Positions 12,455 through 22,681 of a stretch of DNA of 64,000 nt are shown one piece after another. Both the position numbers and the translations under genes were made by a program. The notes below the pieces were generated by a model. That model did no database searches and was not told the DNA's origin. It saw only the letters and a program-made list of their open reading frames with translations. The stretch is from Plumapathes pennacea (Eukaryota > Cnidaria > Anthozoa > Antipatharia > Myriopathidae): contig OZ038462.1 of NCBI GenBank assembly GCA_964036295.1, positions 36,989,680 to 37,053,679 of the forward strand, given 5' to 3'. How positions within the stretch are numbered: the first letter of the stretch is position 1; every line of letters starts with the position of its first letter.

Positions 12455-12860
12455 TCAGTTGCTCTTTTCAAGTCATTCGTTTTCATTATCGGCGATTTTA
12501 AAATATTCATATTGAGTTAATATTCAGTTTTCATTGCAATTTTAATCTGTTTTAATTGGATTTTATTGAGTATAATATTTCAATTTATCAGATCCAATTT
12601 CGCCTCTCCTCTATAAAAAGAAAAGCCAACCAAAACGAGTTTGACCAGCAAGAACGGCTTTTCAGCCGGATAATGCTGTAGATATTCTGGTTCAATCTGT
12701 TTTCCAGTTATTGATTTTGAGAGTTGTCAGTTATAACGAAAACTTGCGTCGCAGGCTATGAACTCAACTTAGTTTTAGGTCGCTAAATAATCCAGGCTTA
12801 TTGTGCATGAACTGTGGAAACGCAACTAACCCAACTTATTCATGTACAAGTAACTACATA

Positions 12861-14214
12861 CTAGAAATGCGATAATCGCAGATACCCCCTCACTCTGCCA
12901 TTGATGGGACTTTTACTTTGGTACTCCCAACAAGAGTAGCTTTTGTTTTACCGAAATGTTGACTCAATCTTTTGTTCGAAGTCAAGTGTTATACGCAAAG
13001 GAAGGAGAAAAAGAATGGTGTGTGTTATACTTTTGCGTTGAAAAAAGAGTCGATTGCGTGACGAAGTACGTATTTCTCACGGTCGGCACGTCAAATTAAT
13101 TCATACAGTCTGCCAAGTACGTTCTCAAAATTTAATATTTAAATTTTGAAGTTGGTCGGCCGTCGTAGTGCGGGAAAAAAGGAACACTGATTTTCCAATT
13201 TTGAATTCATAGGCAGTACAATTAAATAGGCTTCCTGTGCGTATTGTTTTTACACTGGACTGCATGCACCAGACTCAGGCATGCATATTTAATAGGCTCG
13301 AATTGTTTTGTATGTGAACCCACTCAAAACAGCATGATTTCTCCCAGAATCAAAGCAAAACTTGAACGGTTTACTTCAAATTATACACGGGCTTCAGACC
13401 TAGTCATACTTCAAAGAGCTTGTGAACGATTCTCGCTGCAATCACCGCATGTCAGATTACAGCGATTGTTACAGTTTTAGTCTTCACAAAAAAAATAAGA
13501 CATCTGACTAAATTATTCAAGGCTCCAAGTTCCGATTGCTCTGAGCGAATACGGTAGCCGAAACTGGCGACAGAAGTGTATTAAAACAATACTTCGAGGG
13601 AAAATGATCAGCATACAGATTTTAATACATTCTTGAAGTGATCGAGTTACAAGATACGGGTAGAATATATTTGTCACGGTCCTTGTCCTTTCTAAAGAAG
13701 TATCTGAATTTAACACAAAACGGCGTCCGAAGCTCCCGATTTGCTTTCAAGCGCTGTTCCCTTTGCGGAGCCGTTTCTTTGGCACGCTTCCGTTGATGAT
13801 GTTGTCGGTTATAACATGTTTGTCGTCTTTTCTCTAGAAGTATTTGGCGCTGTTCGATCGTTTCACGATTTCGCCTTGCCCGTGGTTGTTCCCTTTTCTT
13901 TTGAAGATGACCGTTCTGTTTCAAGTTTTCCAGTTTTCAAATTCATTTTCGTGAACCTGCGTTCGTACAATTGTTGCTTGGTTCAATTTTTTTTCTTCCG
14001 AATGTCAGTAAAAACACTGGCGGAGACGCTAATCGATAATTAGGCACCTGGCCTAAAAAGTCGTACACCAGACAGACTGCCTGACTGACTGACTGACTGA
14101 CTGACTGACTGACAGACGAACATTAAATTTCGAGATAGCGACACGCTTGGAGTCTTCAAATAAGGCGATTTTGCTGCATTAGCGTCGTGATTATTACCCT
14201 CGCTTCGTTCGGGA
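12861..14214 (-). mobile_element. Non-autonomous Helitron-like element, copy B (inverted)
   Basis: On the minus strand the element runs from 14214 (TCCCGAACGAAGCGAGGG) to the CTAG at 12861, followed by T on that strand. The palindrome GCGATAATCGC lies 5 bases before CTAG, a clean 3' hairpin. Minus-strand ORF 13622-13924 holds the arginine-rich repeat (EQRQILLEKRRQ, PQREQRLKANREL). A CTGA tetranucleotide run lies near 14081-14112. This copy shows the empty site for the MITE that sits inside copy C. Confidence 0.72.
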
Positions 14215-14879
14215 ATAATTATTTTGAATTACTAGTTGCAGCCTATCCATTTGGGGGAATGAGACATTCTCTGTAACATTTTGCGGACCTTGTCAGATTA
14301 GAGTCCATTTAGTGGTGTTTGAGTAATGGTACAACTTGTAAAATACATTTGTAAATGTTTATTGAATTGACACCAGTATTTGATGGGCCGTTGGTGCTTT
14401 CATTTGAGCGTGGATAACAAAACAACACGCTATATATTAATCAGTTGATTCGAATGCACATAAACCGCAAGGCGTGTAAACAATAATGAGAAAGCAGAGG
14501 TCTTAAAGAGTAGGACTTTGTAAAGGTAAATATTTTTCTACTTTCTATACATTCTGTTTCAAAATTACAAAAGAATCTATTTGGGTTCCCGAAATGAATG
14601 CAACCAACCCCTAGCACCCCACAACTTACTGCCGCCCGCCTGACAGCTCCAGTCTACTTACAGCGCAAACTATCGTCGTTCGGTTACAGTTGGCCTTGTT
14701 AGTCAACATTCTCTGACTGAGTAGCAGAGTTGCAGAGTTGACTGAACCAAAATTTGCATTAGCAGGGAAGCGTATCGTGACAGCATACAAAAGCGTGCGC
14801 TTGACCCGAATCAAAACATCATACCGGGTGCTGACGTAAACCAAAGAAGCAGTTCAGCGGCAGATTATTTGTTTCAGCT
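14215..14879. other. Gene 4 distal upstream region, no gene seen
   Basis: No coding potential recognised. From about 14829 the sequence (GCTGACGTAAAC, AAGCAGTTCAGCGGCAGATT) is shared with the region upstream of gene 6 (53152 on), so the duplicated promoter is longer between genes 4 and 6 than between either and gene 5. Confidence 0.5.
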
Positions 14880-15090
14880 TTAAAGGAAGAAGTTTGACTC
14901 CAAGTGACCTCGCTTTAGATTTTTTACAGTTTTTGATTGGTCAAAACTGTCATCAATAGCTTCCTGGAGTGCCTTTTAACTTCCGTTTGCAACAAACAAA
15001 TGAGCCAGGTTGAAAGTGCACGCAGCAGTTCTTGAAGTGGCGCTGACAGTGACACGTCTCTTTTTTTCTGTTCTTTAGAGAAACTTCGAC
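14880..15090 (+). promoter_or_regulatory. Proximal promoter of gene 4
   Basis: A block of about 210 bp shared with genes 5 (21212-21418) and 6 (53201-53419): TTAAAGGAAGAAGTTTGACTC at its start, GTGACCTCGCTTTAGAT, an inverted CCAAT box GATTGG at 14935-14940, GCAACAAACAAATGAGCCAG, CAGTTCTTGAAGTGGCG and AAACTTCGAC right before ATG. Its conservation against a diverged background suggests regulatory use. No TATA box is obvious. Confidence 0.6.
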
Positions 15091-16870
15091 ATGGATTACA
15101 AGGCAGCATTTTTCATTCTTGCACTGCTTTGTGGTCTGGCAATTGCATCGAGTCAGAACAAATCAAAAACTCCGCTGGAAAACATTATCAACCGCAGCGG
15201 ATGCGAGGTAAACACAAATTTAACTTTACGCTCCATGGTCATTGCCTGTTCACTATACTCATGGCCTACAGTTATTTTTGGTGTCTTTTTCATTCATTTT
15301 TCCTCCTTTGTGCCAGTTTACTGTTTTCTTTTTTTTTTTCTTGTTTTACTTGTACATTTTTCCAATTTGTAAACTGACGGTAATTATCCCCGTCCCCTTC
15401 GTCTGAATTTTGTCACGTCCGATCCGATTTCCCCACGGCGGAACGTCTGCGGAACGAAACGCCTGCGTTTCAGGCTACATGAAGCCGGTCTGCATTAATT
15501 TGTTTACGACTTAAGGTGGAAAATGGATTCTCACTGCATGCTTAAAAGTTGTATACTTTATCATCTGATAAGGCTAAGACCAAAATTGATGGATCGATTA
15601 ATGTTGTTGTGAGACAACATGTTTGAGTTCAATTCAGAGTTTTTGCATTCACTGCATGATTAGTCCATATCCCTACTTCTTTGTATTGAAAGTTCGATTG
15701 AACTACTACAAGATTAAGCGACTCTGCGGCTCAATTTTGAAAAACAGTGCTAATTCTTCGTCAAAAACAAAAAACCAGCTGAAGAATATTGCTTTGCACT
15801 GAAACTTTGTTTGAGATAAATATTTCAGTTTCTAAGTCAAATATTTAGAAAAGACAACGAGGTCACTAAAACGAAAGCAATTACCTAAGCCAATAAGAAG
15901 CCTAGTACCTTGTCTTGGTGCTTTGATCATGTTAAGCTCAATGACTATTATGTCGACACTGGCTTGAGTAAACGTTTATAATAACAAGTAAGTTTTTCCC
16001 GTGGTGAGTTAAAGTTCCTTTCCTCGCTGTTTTCACAGAGAAGATCCTGCTCTTGTATCAACGGAATGCCTGGCATGCCTGGTATGCCTGGTATGTCAGG
16101 AATGCAGGGACTTCGAGGTGACAAAGGAGAACAAGGGGACCATGGAGAGAAAGGCAACCCTGGAGCCAAAGGAGACAAGGGAGACGCATCTGCTGCTGGG
16201 CCAATCCCTGCTTCAAACTGGAAGCAGTGCGTCTGGAAGGACTTAAACGCCAACACCGACACTGGCAAAATAATAGTGAGTAGATACACTGTCACTATAA
16301 TTTTAGATGGAGCAAAGCGACAATTTCCTTGAGTTGAGTTGTGATTTAGTTTGACCTCTAACTAAAGGACCATGCGATGTTTTAGTGGGTTACAGTGGCG
16401 TATGGCAGTGTGCAAAGCTATATATGTATTTAACATGAGAGAAACCTAGAGGAGAAAAGTACCTCAAAGCACGAAGATAACAGGGAATGAAAACTCATAA
16501 TTTAACACTGTCTCTTCAGCAATGTCCGTTTAAAAAGCTGCAAGATAACACAGCACTGAGAGTGGCATTCCAGGGAGACATGCGGTCTATGACAAATCAT
16601 CACTGTAGTCGCTGGTATTTCAAGTTCAATGGAAATGAGTGCAGTGGACCCATGACCATAGACGCTATAGTCCTTGGTCGTTTCCCATCTGGTGACCCAA
16701 ATATTCATCGCCCCGGTTCGCTTGAGGGTTACTGCGAGAACCTGCCACGTGGTGCGCTTACCGTGGAACTCTGGGTAGGGCCCTGCAGGGGATATTCTCA
16801 AGGTGACGCTTACACGGGTTGGCGGTCAGTATCCCGGATTATGGTGGAGGAGGTGGCCAGGCCTCAGTGA
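15091..16870 (+). CDS. CTHRC1-like secreted collagen, gene 4 (intact, short collagen stalk)
   Basis: Exons 15091-15207, 16039-16275 and 16520-16870, phase 0 throughout, predicted 234 aa. Exon 1 encodes the signal peptide (MDYKAAFFILALLCGLAIAS) and ends SGCE. Exon 2 encodes RRSCSCIN, then 14 Gly-X-Y triplets, five of which begin Gly-Met or Gly-Met-Pro, and ends with ASNWKQCVWKD. Exon 3 encodes QCPFKKLQDNTALRVAFQGD, RWYFKFNGNECSGP, EGYCENLPRG, TGWRSVSRIMVEEVARPQ. About 240 aa matches the usual size of vertebrate CTHRC1. With gene 6 it forms the short-stalk subgroup (exon 3 begins QC rather than EC). Expected to be a secreted trimer in the extracellular matrix. Confidence 0.9.
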
Positions 16871-17999
16871 AAGAGTTAAGGGGCAGTACCGATCTGAAAT
16901 TTTTTGAATGGTACTACAACGCTTAACTTAGTGACGTTTCAGTAGATTGTAGAGATAGCTCTGTATTAAGACCCGTGTTTTTCACTTTAAACTTTCTTGA
17001 CAATGGCAAGGGGCTGTTGCCCTTATTAAAGTACTTTGTGTAGAAGCTCGTCTTAACAGTTGATATTTTTCAGTTTTAACTGTTAGTTTTCTTTCCGTTT
17101 CAAGTATAACGAGCCAACCCGATAGAAGAAACAGTAACAGTGTATTACATTGTTAAAGTAACCCATCCTCAGGCCGCTTGTCGTGTCATTTTTCACTTTT
17201 ACACCTCAGTCGGATAGTTATAGAAAATTTATGCTTTTAGGTACAATAATACAATAGCTGGACTGAGTGAATTGTATTAGAATTTTATAGAGATTCTAAA
17301 CTCTTGCTGAGATCTTCGCAAGTCGCACCCCATCCCACCCCCTCCCAGTACCGAGTCAGTCCTGCTGTGGGGGTCGCATCAATTCAAACAAAGAGTTATC
17401 AGTTACCAGACTTAATTTCACACACTGTCAGATAAAATAGAGCACTTTGGATGTCCAACATTTTCACGTCCGTTAATAGCTATTGGTGCACTACTGCGAC
17501 TTCGATACACTCAAAGTTACAGAACGCGAAGAGCAGGATATCGAGTTGCCTCTATCAGGTAATAGCTGTTCTAATTCCGTGTGTTTGTCACAAGACTTGG
17601 GGTAACGGAACAGGCACATTTATGTCCTTTATCTTTGGCTCTGCGTTTGTACTTCTTGCCACGCGTGCACTTAATTTTGGTGAGAAAAAGTCCACATAAA
17701 ATGGAGCAAATGAAGTTATGAAATTAAATAAGAAAAACCAACCGTAGAATGTTTTGCTCGGGTGAGAAGCCAACGCTCAAAAAGTCTGTCAATACTTCTT
17801 TACGGCACTCAGCATGCCCACTTATCACAAAACTTTACATTGATACACTCTAAATTTCACCGCTCTACACCAACGAAGACAAAACTTACTGTTTTGGGTC
17901 CTACAGCAATGGGCTCTTTGCACGGGATACACTTAAGTTTACTATAAAAAAGTACTCTCTGGCAAAAGGATTAAATTTGGGCAATGATCATTTAAGGTG
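16871..17999. other. Intergenic stretch after gene 4, no gene seen
   Basis: Only short unrecognised ORFs (for example 17451-17699 plus). No repeats with clear ends were seen. Confidence 0.45.
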
Positions 18000-18478
18000 T
18001 ATACATGCAGAAACCTACTCCTCCTGTTTGTCTCAGTTCATCCTTGTGATTGGTCAGAAATGAACACCCGTTATCAACAACTCGCCTCGTGCACAGGTGC
18101 TAGCCACGTGATGATGAACAACTGATACATTCCCTGACCCTGGCGTAACTTTCTTTTCTCGCTCTTCCTATTTATAGTTGCAATAAGCTCAAGGAACATA
18201 ACCAACAGTCCAAATATGCAAATACACCAAACAAAATAGACTCAGTTAGATGGGGAATGCGTCAAGGTGACGCTGGCTGGTAAGAAGATTCAATAAGTAT
18301 ATGATAGCTAGAAGAAAACAAAATCTGGCACAATGGGGAAAACGCGCAAACTTCTGTTCCCGACTCTGAATGCATCCATGCTTCTGATTGGTCAGAGTGA
18401 AAGTTATACCCATTATCTGCTGTGGTTTGATAAGCAGCTGACACAAACCCTGATCAGTCAGTTGAGCCACACTATCTA
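18000..18478 (+). other. Orphan copy of the gene 3 promoter region, lacking exon 1
   Basis: Two blocks match the gene 3 upstream region in order and orientation: 18010-18130 matches about 9835-9955, and 18340-18477 matches about 10080-10205, including CTTCTGATTGGTCA and TGTGGTTTGATAAGCAGCTG (18421-18440). The match stops at TCAGTCAGTTGAGCCA, just before the transcript start. It then jumps to a short match of sequence from the first intron of gene 3 (TATTTGGCTAAT, about 10617), as if exon 1 had been deleted. No CTHRC1 exon follows. Confidence 0.65.
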
Positions 18479-19149
18479 GAGGAATTATTTGGCTAATTCT
18501 TGTTTAGCTCAGTGACCAGGAGTTCTGTTCTTTCTGTTATGATCGAGTTAGCAATACTTTGACTAAAAAGAGGCCACTTGCCATTTTCCCGAGGGTGGCC
18601 GCTTAATAGGGGTTTGAATGTATTAAAATTTCCCCGAATATAATTAGAGCATAATCGGAACAGATCATTAATTATATTGGATACTTTTATAATTGGCAGT
18701 TATAATACTGTAACAAACTTGAAATATAATTGCCATGAAAGGAGAATATTTAAGTGTAAGTCTGGTTTAACTTCTTCAAAAGAAAAAATATCCCAAAATA
18801 TCCCAATTGTTTTAATATTCGAACTTGATTGAGCTTTCCACTCAGAAATTTCTAGTACGGCCACTCAAATAGAAACCTCTCTCAATCAATACACTCTCAA
18901 ACGGTTTATAAACAGAGATTAACCACGGCTGGCACGAGCATCGCAGCTGACATAAAAAGAAAAATGTTTCAATAATTGTGTGTTGGACTGCAATTCAGTT
19001 AATTATTTGTCTCTTGGTATTAATGCGCACAAAGCATATGGCCTTCCAATTCCTTCTTTCTTTGTAATTCAATTCAATTTCAATTTATAATTTCCCTGTA
19101 CATGTGCATCATATCACAATCAATAGAATTGTAAAAAAGGAAACATTAA
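18479..19149. other. Gene-free stretch before Helitron copy C
   Basis: AT-rich, no recognisable ORF or repeat ends. Confidence 0.45.
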
Positions 19150-20631
19150 TCCCCGAACGAAGTGAGGGAAATAATCACGACTCTAATGCATTAATTTGAA
19201 GACTATGTCTTAACTATGTCATTAATTTGAAGAGTGTGGGACCTTTTAGGCCAGGTGCCTAAGGCAATGTCCTAATAAGGCAATTACGTAATCACTGTCG
19301 ATTTGAACGAAGCAACAATTGAACTGCGTTCACGAAAATGAATTTGAAAACTAGAAAACTTGAAACAGAACGGTCTCGCGAAGCTCGTCTTCAAAAGAGA
19401 AGGGAACAGGCACGGGCAAGGCGAATTCGTGAAACGATCGAACAGCGCCAAATACGTCTAGAGAAAAGACGACAAACATGTTATAACCGACAGCATCATG
19501 AACGGGATCGTGCCGAAGAAACGGCTCCGCAAAGGGAACAGCGCTTGAAAGCAAATCGGGAGCTTCAGACGCCGTTTGTGTTAAACTTAGATACTTATTC
19601 AGAAAGGACAAGCAACAAAGGTTAGTCAGTGGAAATCGAACAATCGCCGTGACAAATATATTCTACCCGTATCTTGTAACTCGATCACTGCAAGAATGTA
19701 TTAGAATCTGTATGTTGATCATTTTCCCTCGAAGTATTGTTTTAATACGCTTCTGTCGGCAGTTTCGGCTACCGTATTCGCTCAGAGCAATCGGAACTTG
19801 GAGTCTTGAATGATTTAGTCAGATGTCTTTTTTTTTCTGTCAAAACAAAAACTGTAAAGCCTGGTCCTCACTAGCGCATAAGCATAAGCATAAGCGTAAG
19901 AATAAGAGAGCGAAGGAACGGATGTGTTTGATCTTTATGCTTATGCTTATGTCGCCACTGTCGCTCTCTTATTCTTATCCTTATGCTTATGTTTATGCGC
20001 TAGTGAGGACCAGGCTTAACAAATGCTGTAATCTGACGACATGCGGTGATTGCAGAAGAATCGTTCACAAGCCCTTAGAAGTATCATTAGGTCTGAAGCC
20101 CGTGTATAATTTGAAGTAAACCGTTCAAGTTTTGCTTTGATTCTGGGAGAAATCATGCTGTTTGAGCGGGTTCACATACAAAACAATTTGAGCTCGTTAA
20201 ATATGCATGCCTGAGTCTGGAGCATGCAGTCCAGAGTAAAAAGAAATCGCACAGGAAACCTATTTAATTGTACTGCCTATGAATTCAAAATAGGAAAATC
20301 AGCGTTCCTTTTTTCCCGTACTACGACGGCCGACCAACTTCAAAATTTGGGTATTAAATTTTGAGAACGTGCTTGGCAGACTGTATGAATTAATTTGACG
20401 TGCCGACCGTGGGAAATACGTACTTCGTCACGCAATCGACTCTTTTTTCAACGCAAAAGTATAACACATACCATTCTTTTTCTCCTTTCTTTGCGTGTAA
20501 TACTTGACTTCGAACAAAAGATTGAGTCAACATTTCGGTAAAACAAAGCTAGGCTACTCTTGTTGGGAGTACCAAAGTAAAAGTCCCATCAATGGCAGAG
20601 TGAGGGGTATCTGCGATTATCGTATTTCTAG
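19150..20631 (+). mobile_element. Non-autonomous Helitron-like element, copy C
   Basis: Starts TCCCCGAACGAAGTGAGGG after A and ends GCGATTATCGTATTTCTAG before T, as in copy A. The ORF at 19338-19625 encodes the arginine-rich N-terminal repeats (EQRQIRLEKRRQTCYNRQH, PQREQRLKANRELQ). It carries the nested MITE at 19858-20016. Confidence 0.75.
19858..20016. mobile_element. 159-bp MITE with about 58-bp TIRs and TAA target duplication
   Basis: The ends AGCCTGGTCCTCACTAGCGC and its complement continue inward through GCATAAGCATAAGC-type repeats to GAGAGCG. It is flanked by TAA on both sides (19855-19857, 20017-20019). Helitron copy B keeps the uninterrupted site (CTGTAACAA on its own strand), which confirms both boundaries. 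Three-base TAA duplications fit the PIF/Harbinger superfamily. Confidence 0.85.
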
Positions 20632-21211
20632 TTTAATTCTGCCCTTACTCATCGTTTTTCTAGTTTCACACCTCAGGGTGTCCGGCACTCGTCAGGTTGT
20701 ATAAAACTTATATTAGTTCACAACTAAGTGACAGTTCACTTGAATTCATTGACCCATGTTGTTTGGCTGTTGGTGAATTAATTTTGTGACTTTCAAATGC
20801 TACGTGTTGAATTCAAATATGAATTGACTTCCGGCCTCACATGAGACTTATACGCTCACTGTGACCATGTGCGGAATTTAAATGATTTTTTGTTTCTTTG
20901 AAGGAGCAAATAGAAGCCTTCAAAACTCCAGTCTCCAAAGTCATACTTCATTGACAGAATCCATATCCAGCGGAGTTGAACATCGCTCTTATTGATGCCG
21001 CTGTTGTTACCAGTCTCTCTCGCGTGTACCTTACTCGTACGTTATGTCGGAGCATGGTGTACCTATTGCTGTAAAGGGATGAATGATCGATTTCAACTGT
21101 GACTTTCAAACAAAAGCGTGCGGTCCAAATCAACACATCAAACTCCTTACGTCATTCTAGCAGCTAAACAAAGAAGCAGTTCAGCATTCTGCATCAAATT
21201 ACCTGTTTCAG
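20632..21211. other. Gene 5 distal upstream region, no gene seen
   Basis: No recognised ORF. From about 21160 (AAACAAAGAAGCAGTTCAGC) it aligns with the upstream regions of genes 4 and 6. Confidence 0.45.
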
Positions 21212-21418
21212 ATTTAAAGGAAGAAGTTTGACTCTCGATGACCTCGCTGTAGATTCTTCGTAGTTTCTGATTGGTAAAGACTGTCCGTTAATAGCTTCCC
21301 ATATGCCTTTTAACTTCCGTTTGTAACAAACAAATGAGCCAAGCTAAAAACGCACACTGCAGTTCTTGAAGTGGCGCTGACAGTGACTTGTCTCTTTATT
21401 TTTTAAAGAAACTTCGAC
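21212..21418 (+). promoter_or_regulatory. Proximal promoter of gene 5
   Basis: The same block as upstream of genes 4 and 6: TTTAAAGGAAGAAGTTTGACT, GATGACCTCGCTGTAGAT, inverted CCAAT GATTGG at 21269-21274, AACAAACAAATGAGCCA, CAGTTCTTGAAGTGGCG, AAACTTCGAC before ATG. Confidence 0.6.
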
Positions 21419-22681
21419 ATGGACTACAAGGCGTCATTTGCGACCGCTAGTCTCTTATTTCTGTGTGGCCTACAAATTGCATCGTGCCAGAATAAATCAA
21501 GGACTCCGCTAACAAACAGTGGCAGAAACCATGGAGAGTGTGAAGTAAGTTCAAAACTTTAGGCTGCATGGTCATTATTTAGGGCCCCAGAACTCTTTAG
21601 ATTAAACATTTTTAAATTCCTGTCTTCCATTGATTTCAGTTTGAAACCGAAAGCAATAGTGAAATATATTCAACTGCCACTTGATGTTAACTTTAATGTA
21701 TAATCATGTTTCACTTCCTCTTCACAGAGGGTCGCGTATCCCTGCACAGGTGGAATGCCTGGTATTCCAGGAGCCAACGGTATGCCGGGAATGCCAGGAC
21801 CTTACGGTGCCCGCGGTGATAAAGGAGACAGCGGGGCTGCCGGCAATCCAGGACCAAAAGGACCCCGAGGAGACAAAGGAAATCGAGGATCCAGAGGACA
21901 AAATGGATCTCCAGGAAAAACGGGACCAGACGGAGTGAAGGGAAACAAAGGAGAACAAGGAAACTCCGGGGCAAAAGGAGACGCGGGACAGAAGGGAGAC
22001 GCAGCTGCTGCTGGACCGATTTCTGCTGCGAACTGGAAACAGTGCGTCTGGAAAAACGGCGACAGCAAAGACAGCGGTAAAATTAAGGTCAATTATTTTT
22101 CTGATTGTCACGTACTTAATCATGTGACTAACAATAAAAGTTGCTTTTCAGGATTTTCACATCAACTGTGTTATTTTGAATGGTCTATGCAAGTAAGACC
22201 GAGTCTTTCTTTGGTTAACAATTGCTTTCATTATTATATGAATAGGTAACTATATTCACTGAAAATCACTTCCCGTGCGTAAGGAGAATGCAAGAAATTA
22301 CTAACTACTCATTTTAATTTCTTAATCCAGGAATGTTCCTTCAACAAACTGCAAGACAACACCGCACTCAAAGTATCCTTCCAGGGGAACATGCGCGTTG
22401 TCGGAAATGTTCGTTGTAGTCGCTGGTATTTTAAGTTCAACGGAAATGAATGCAGTGGACCCATGACAATAGAGGCTATTGTCTACAACCACTGGGCATC
22501 CGGGAACCCGAATCTTCATCACCACCGCTCGTTTGAGGGCTACTGTGAGAACCTGCCACGTGGCATGATTAACGTGGAACTCTGGGTAGGCTCGTGTAGT
22601 GGACAAACTCGAGGCGACGCTGACACGGGCTGGAACTCAGTGTCCCGGATCATGATTGAGGAGGTGCCCAGGTCCCAGTGA
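21419..22681 (+). CDS. CTHRC1-like secreted collagen, gene 5 (intact, longest collagen stalk)
   Basis: Exons 21419-21544, 21728-22087 and 22331-22681, all phase 0, predicted 278 aa. Exon 1 encodes the signal peptide (MDYKASFATASLLFLCGLQI) and ends GECE. Exon 2 encodes RVAYPCTG then about 28 uninterrupted Gly-X-Y triplets rich in Lys, Asp and Glu, then DAAAAGPISAANWKQCVWKN. Exon 3 encodes ECSFNKLQDNTALKVSFQGN, RWYFKFNGNECSGP, EGYCENLPRG, TGWNSVSRIMIEEVPRSQ. This is the cleanest member of the long-stalk subgroup and its collagen exon is the best template for reading pseudogene 3. Secreted, presumably trimeric, extracellular matrix. The collagen triplets and the C-terminal motifs together make the family call secure. 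Confidence 0.92.

Noticed and set aside
21711-22123. Long minus-strand ORFs over the collagen exons (also at 5476-5812, 10808-11281, 15948-16295, 54512-54845)
   Set aside because: They are mirror images of Gly-X-Y repeats, giving Pro/Ser-rich reading frames. The plus-strand exons have splice sites and family motifs.
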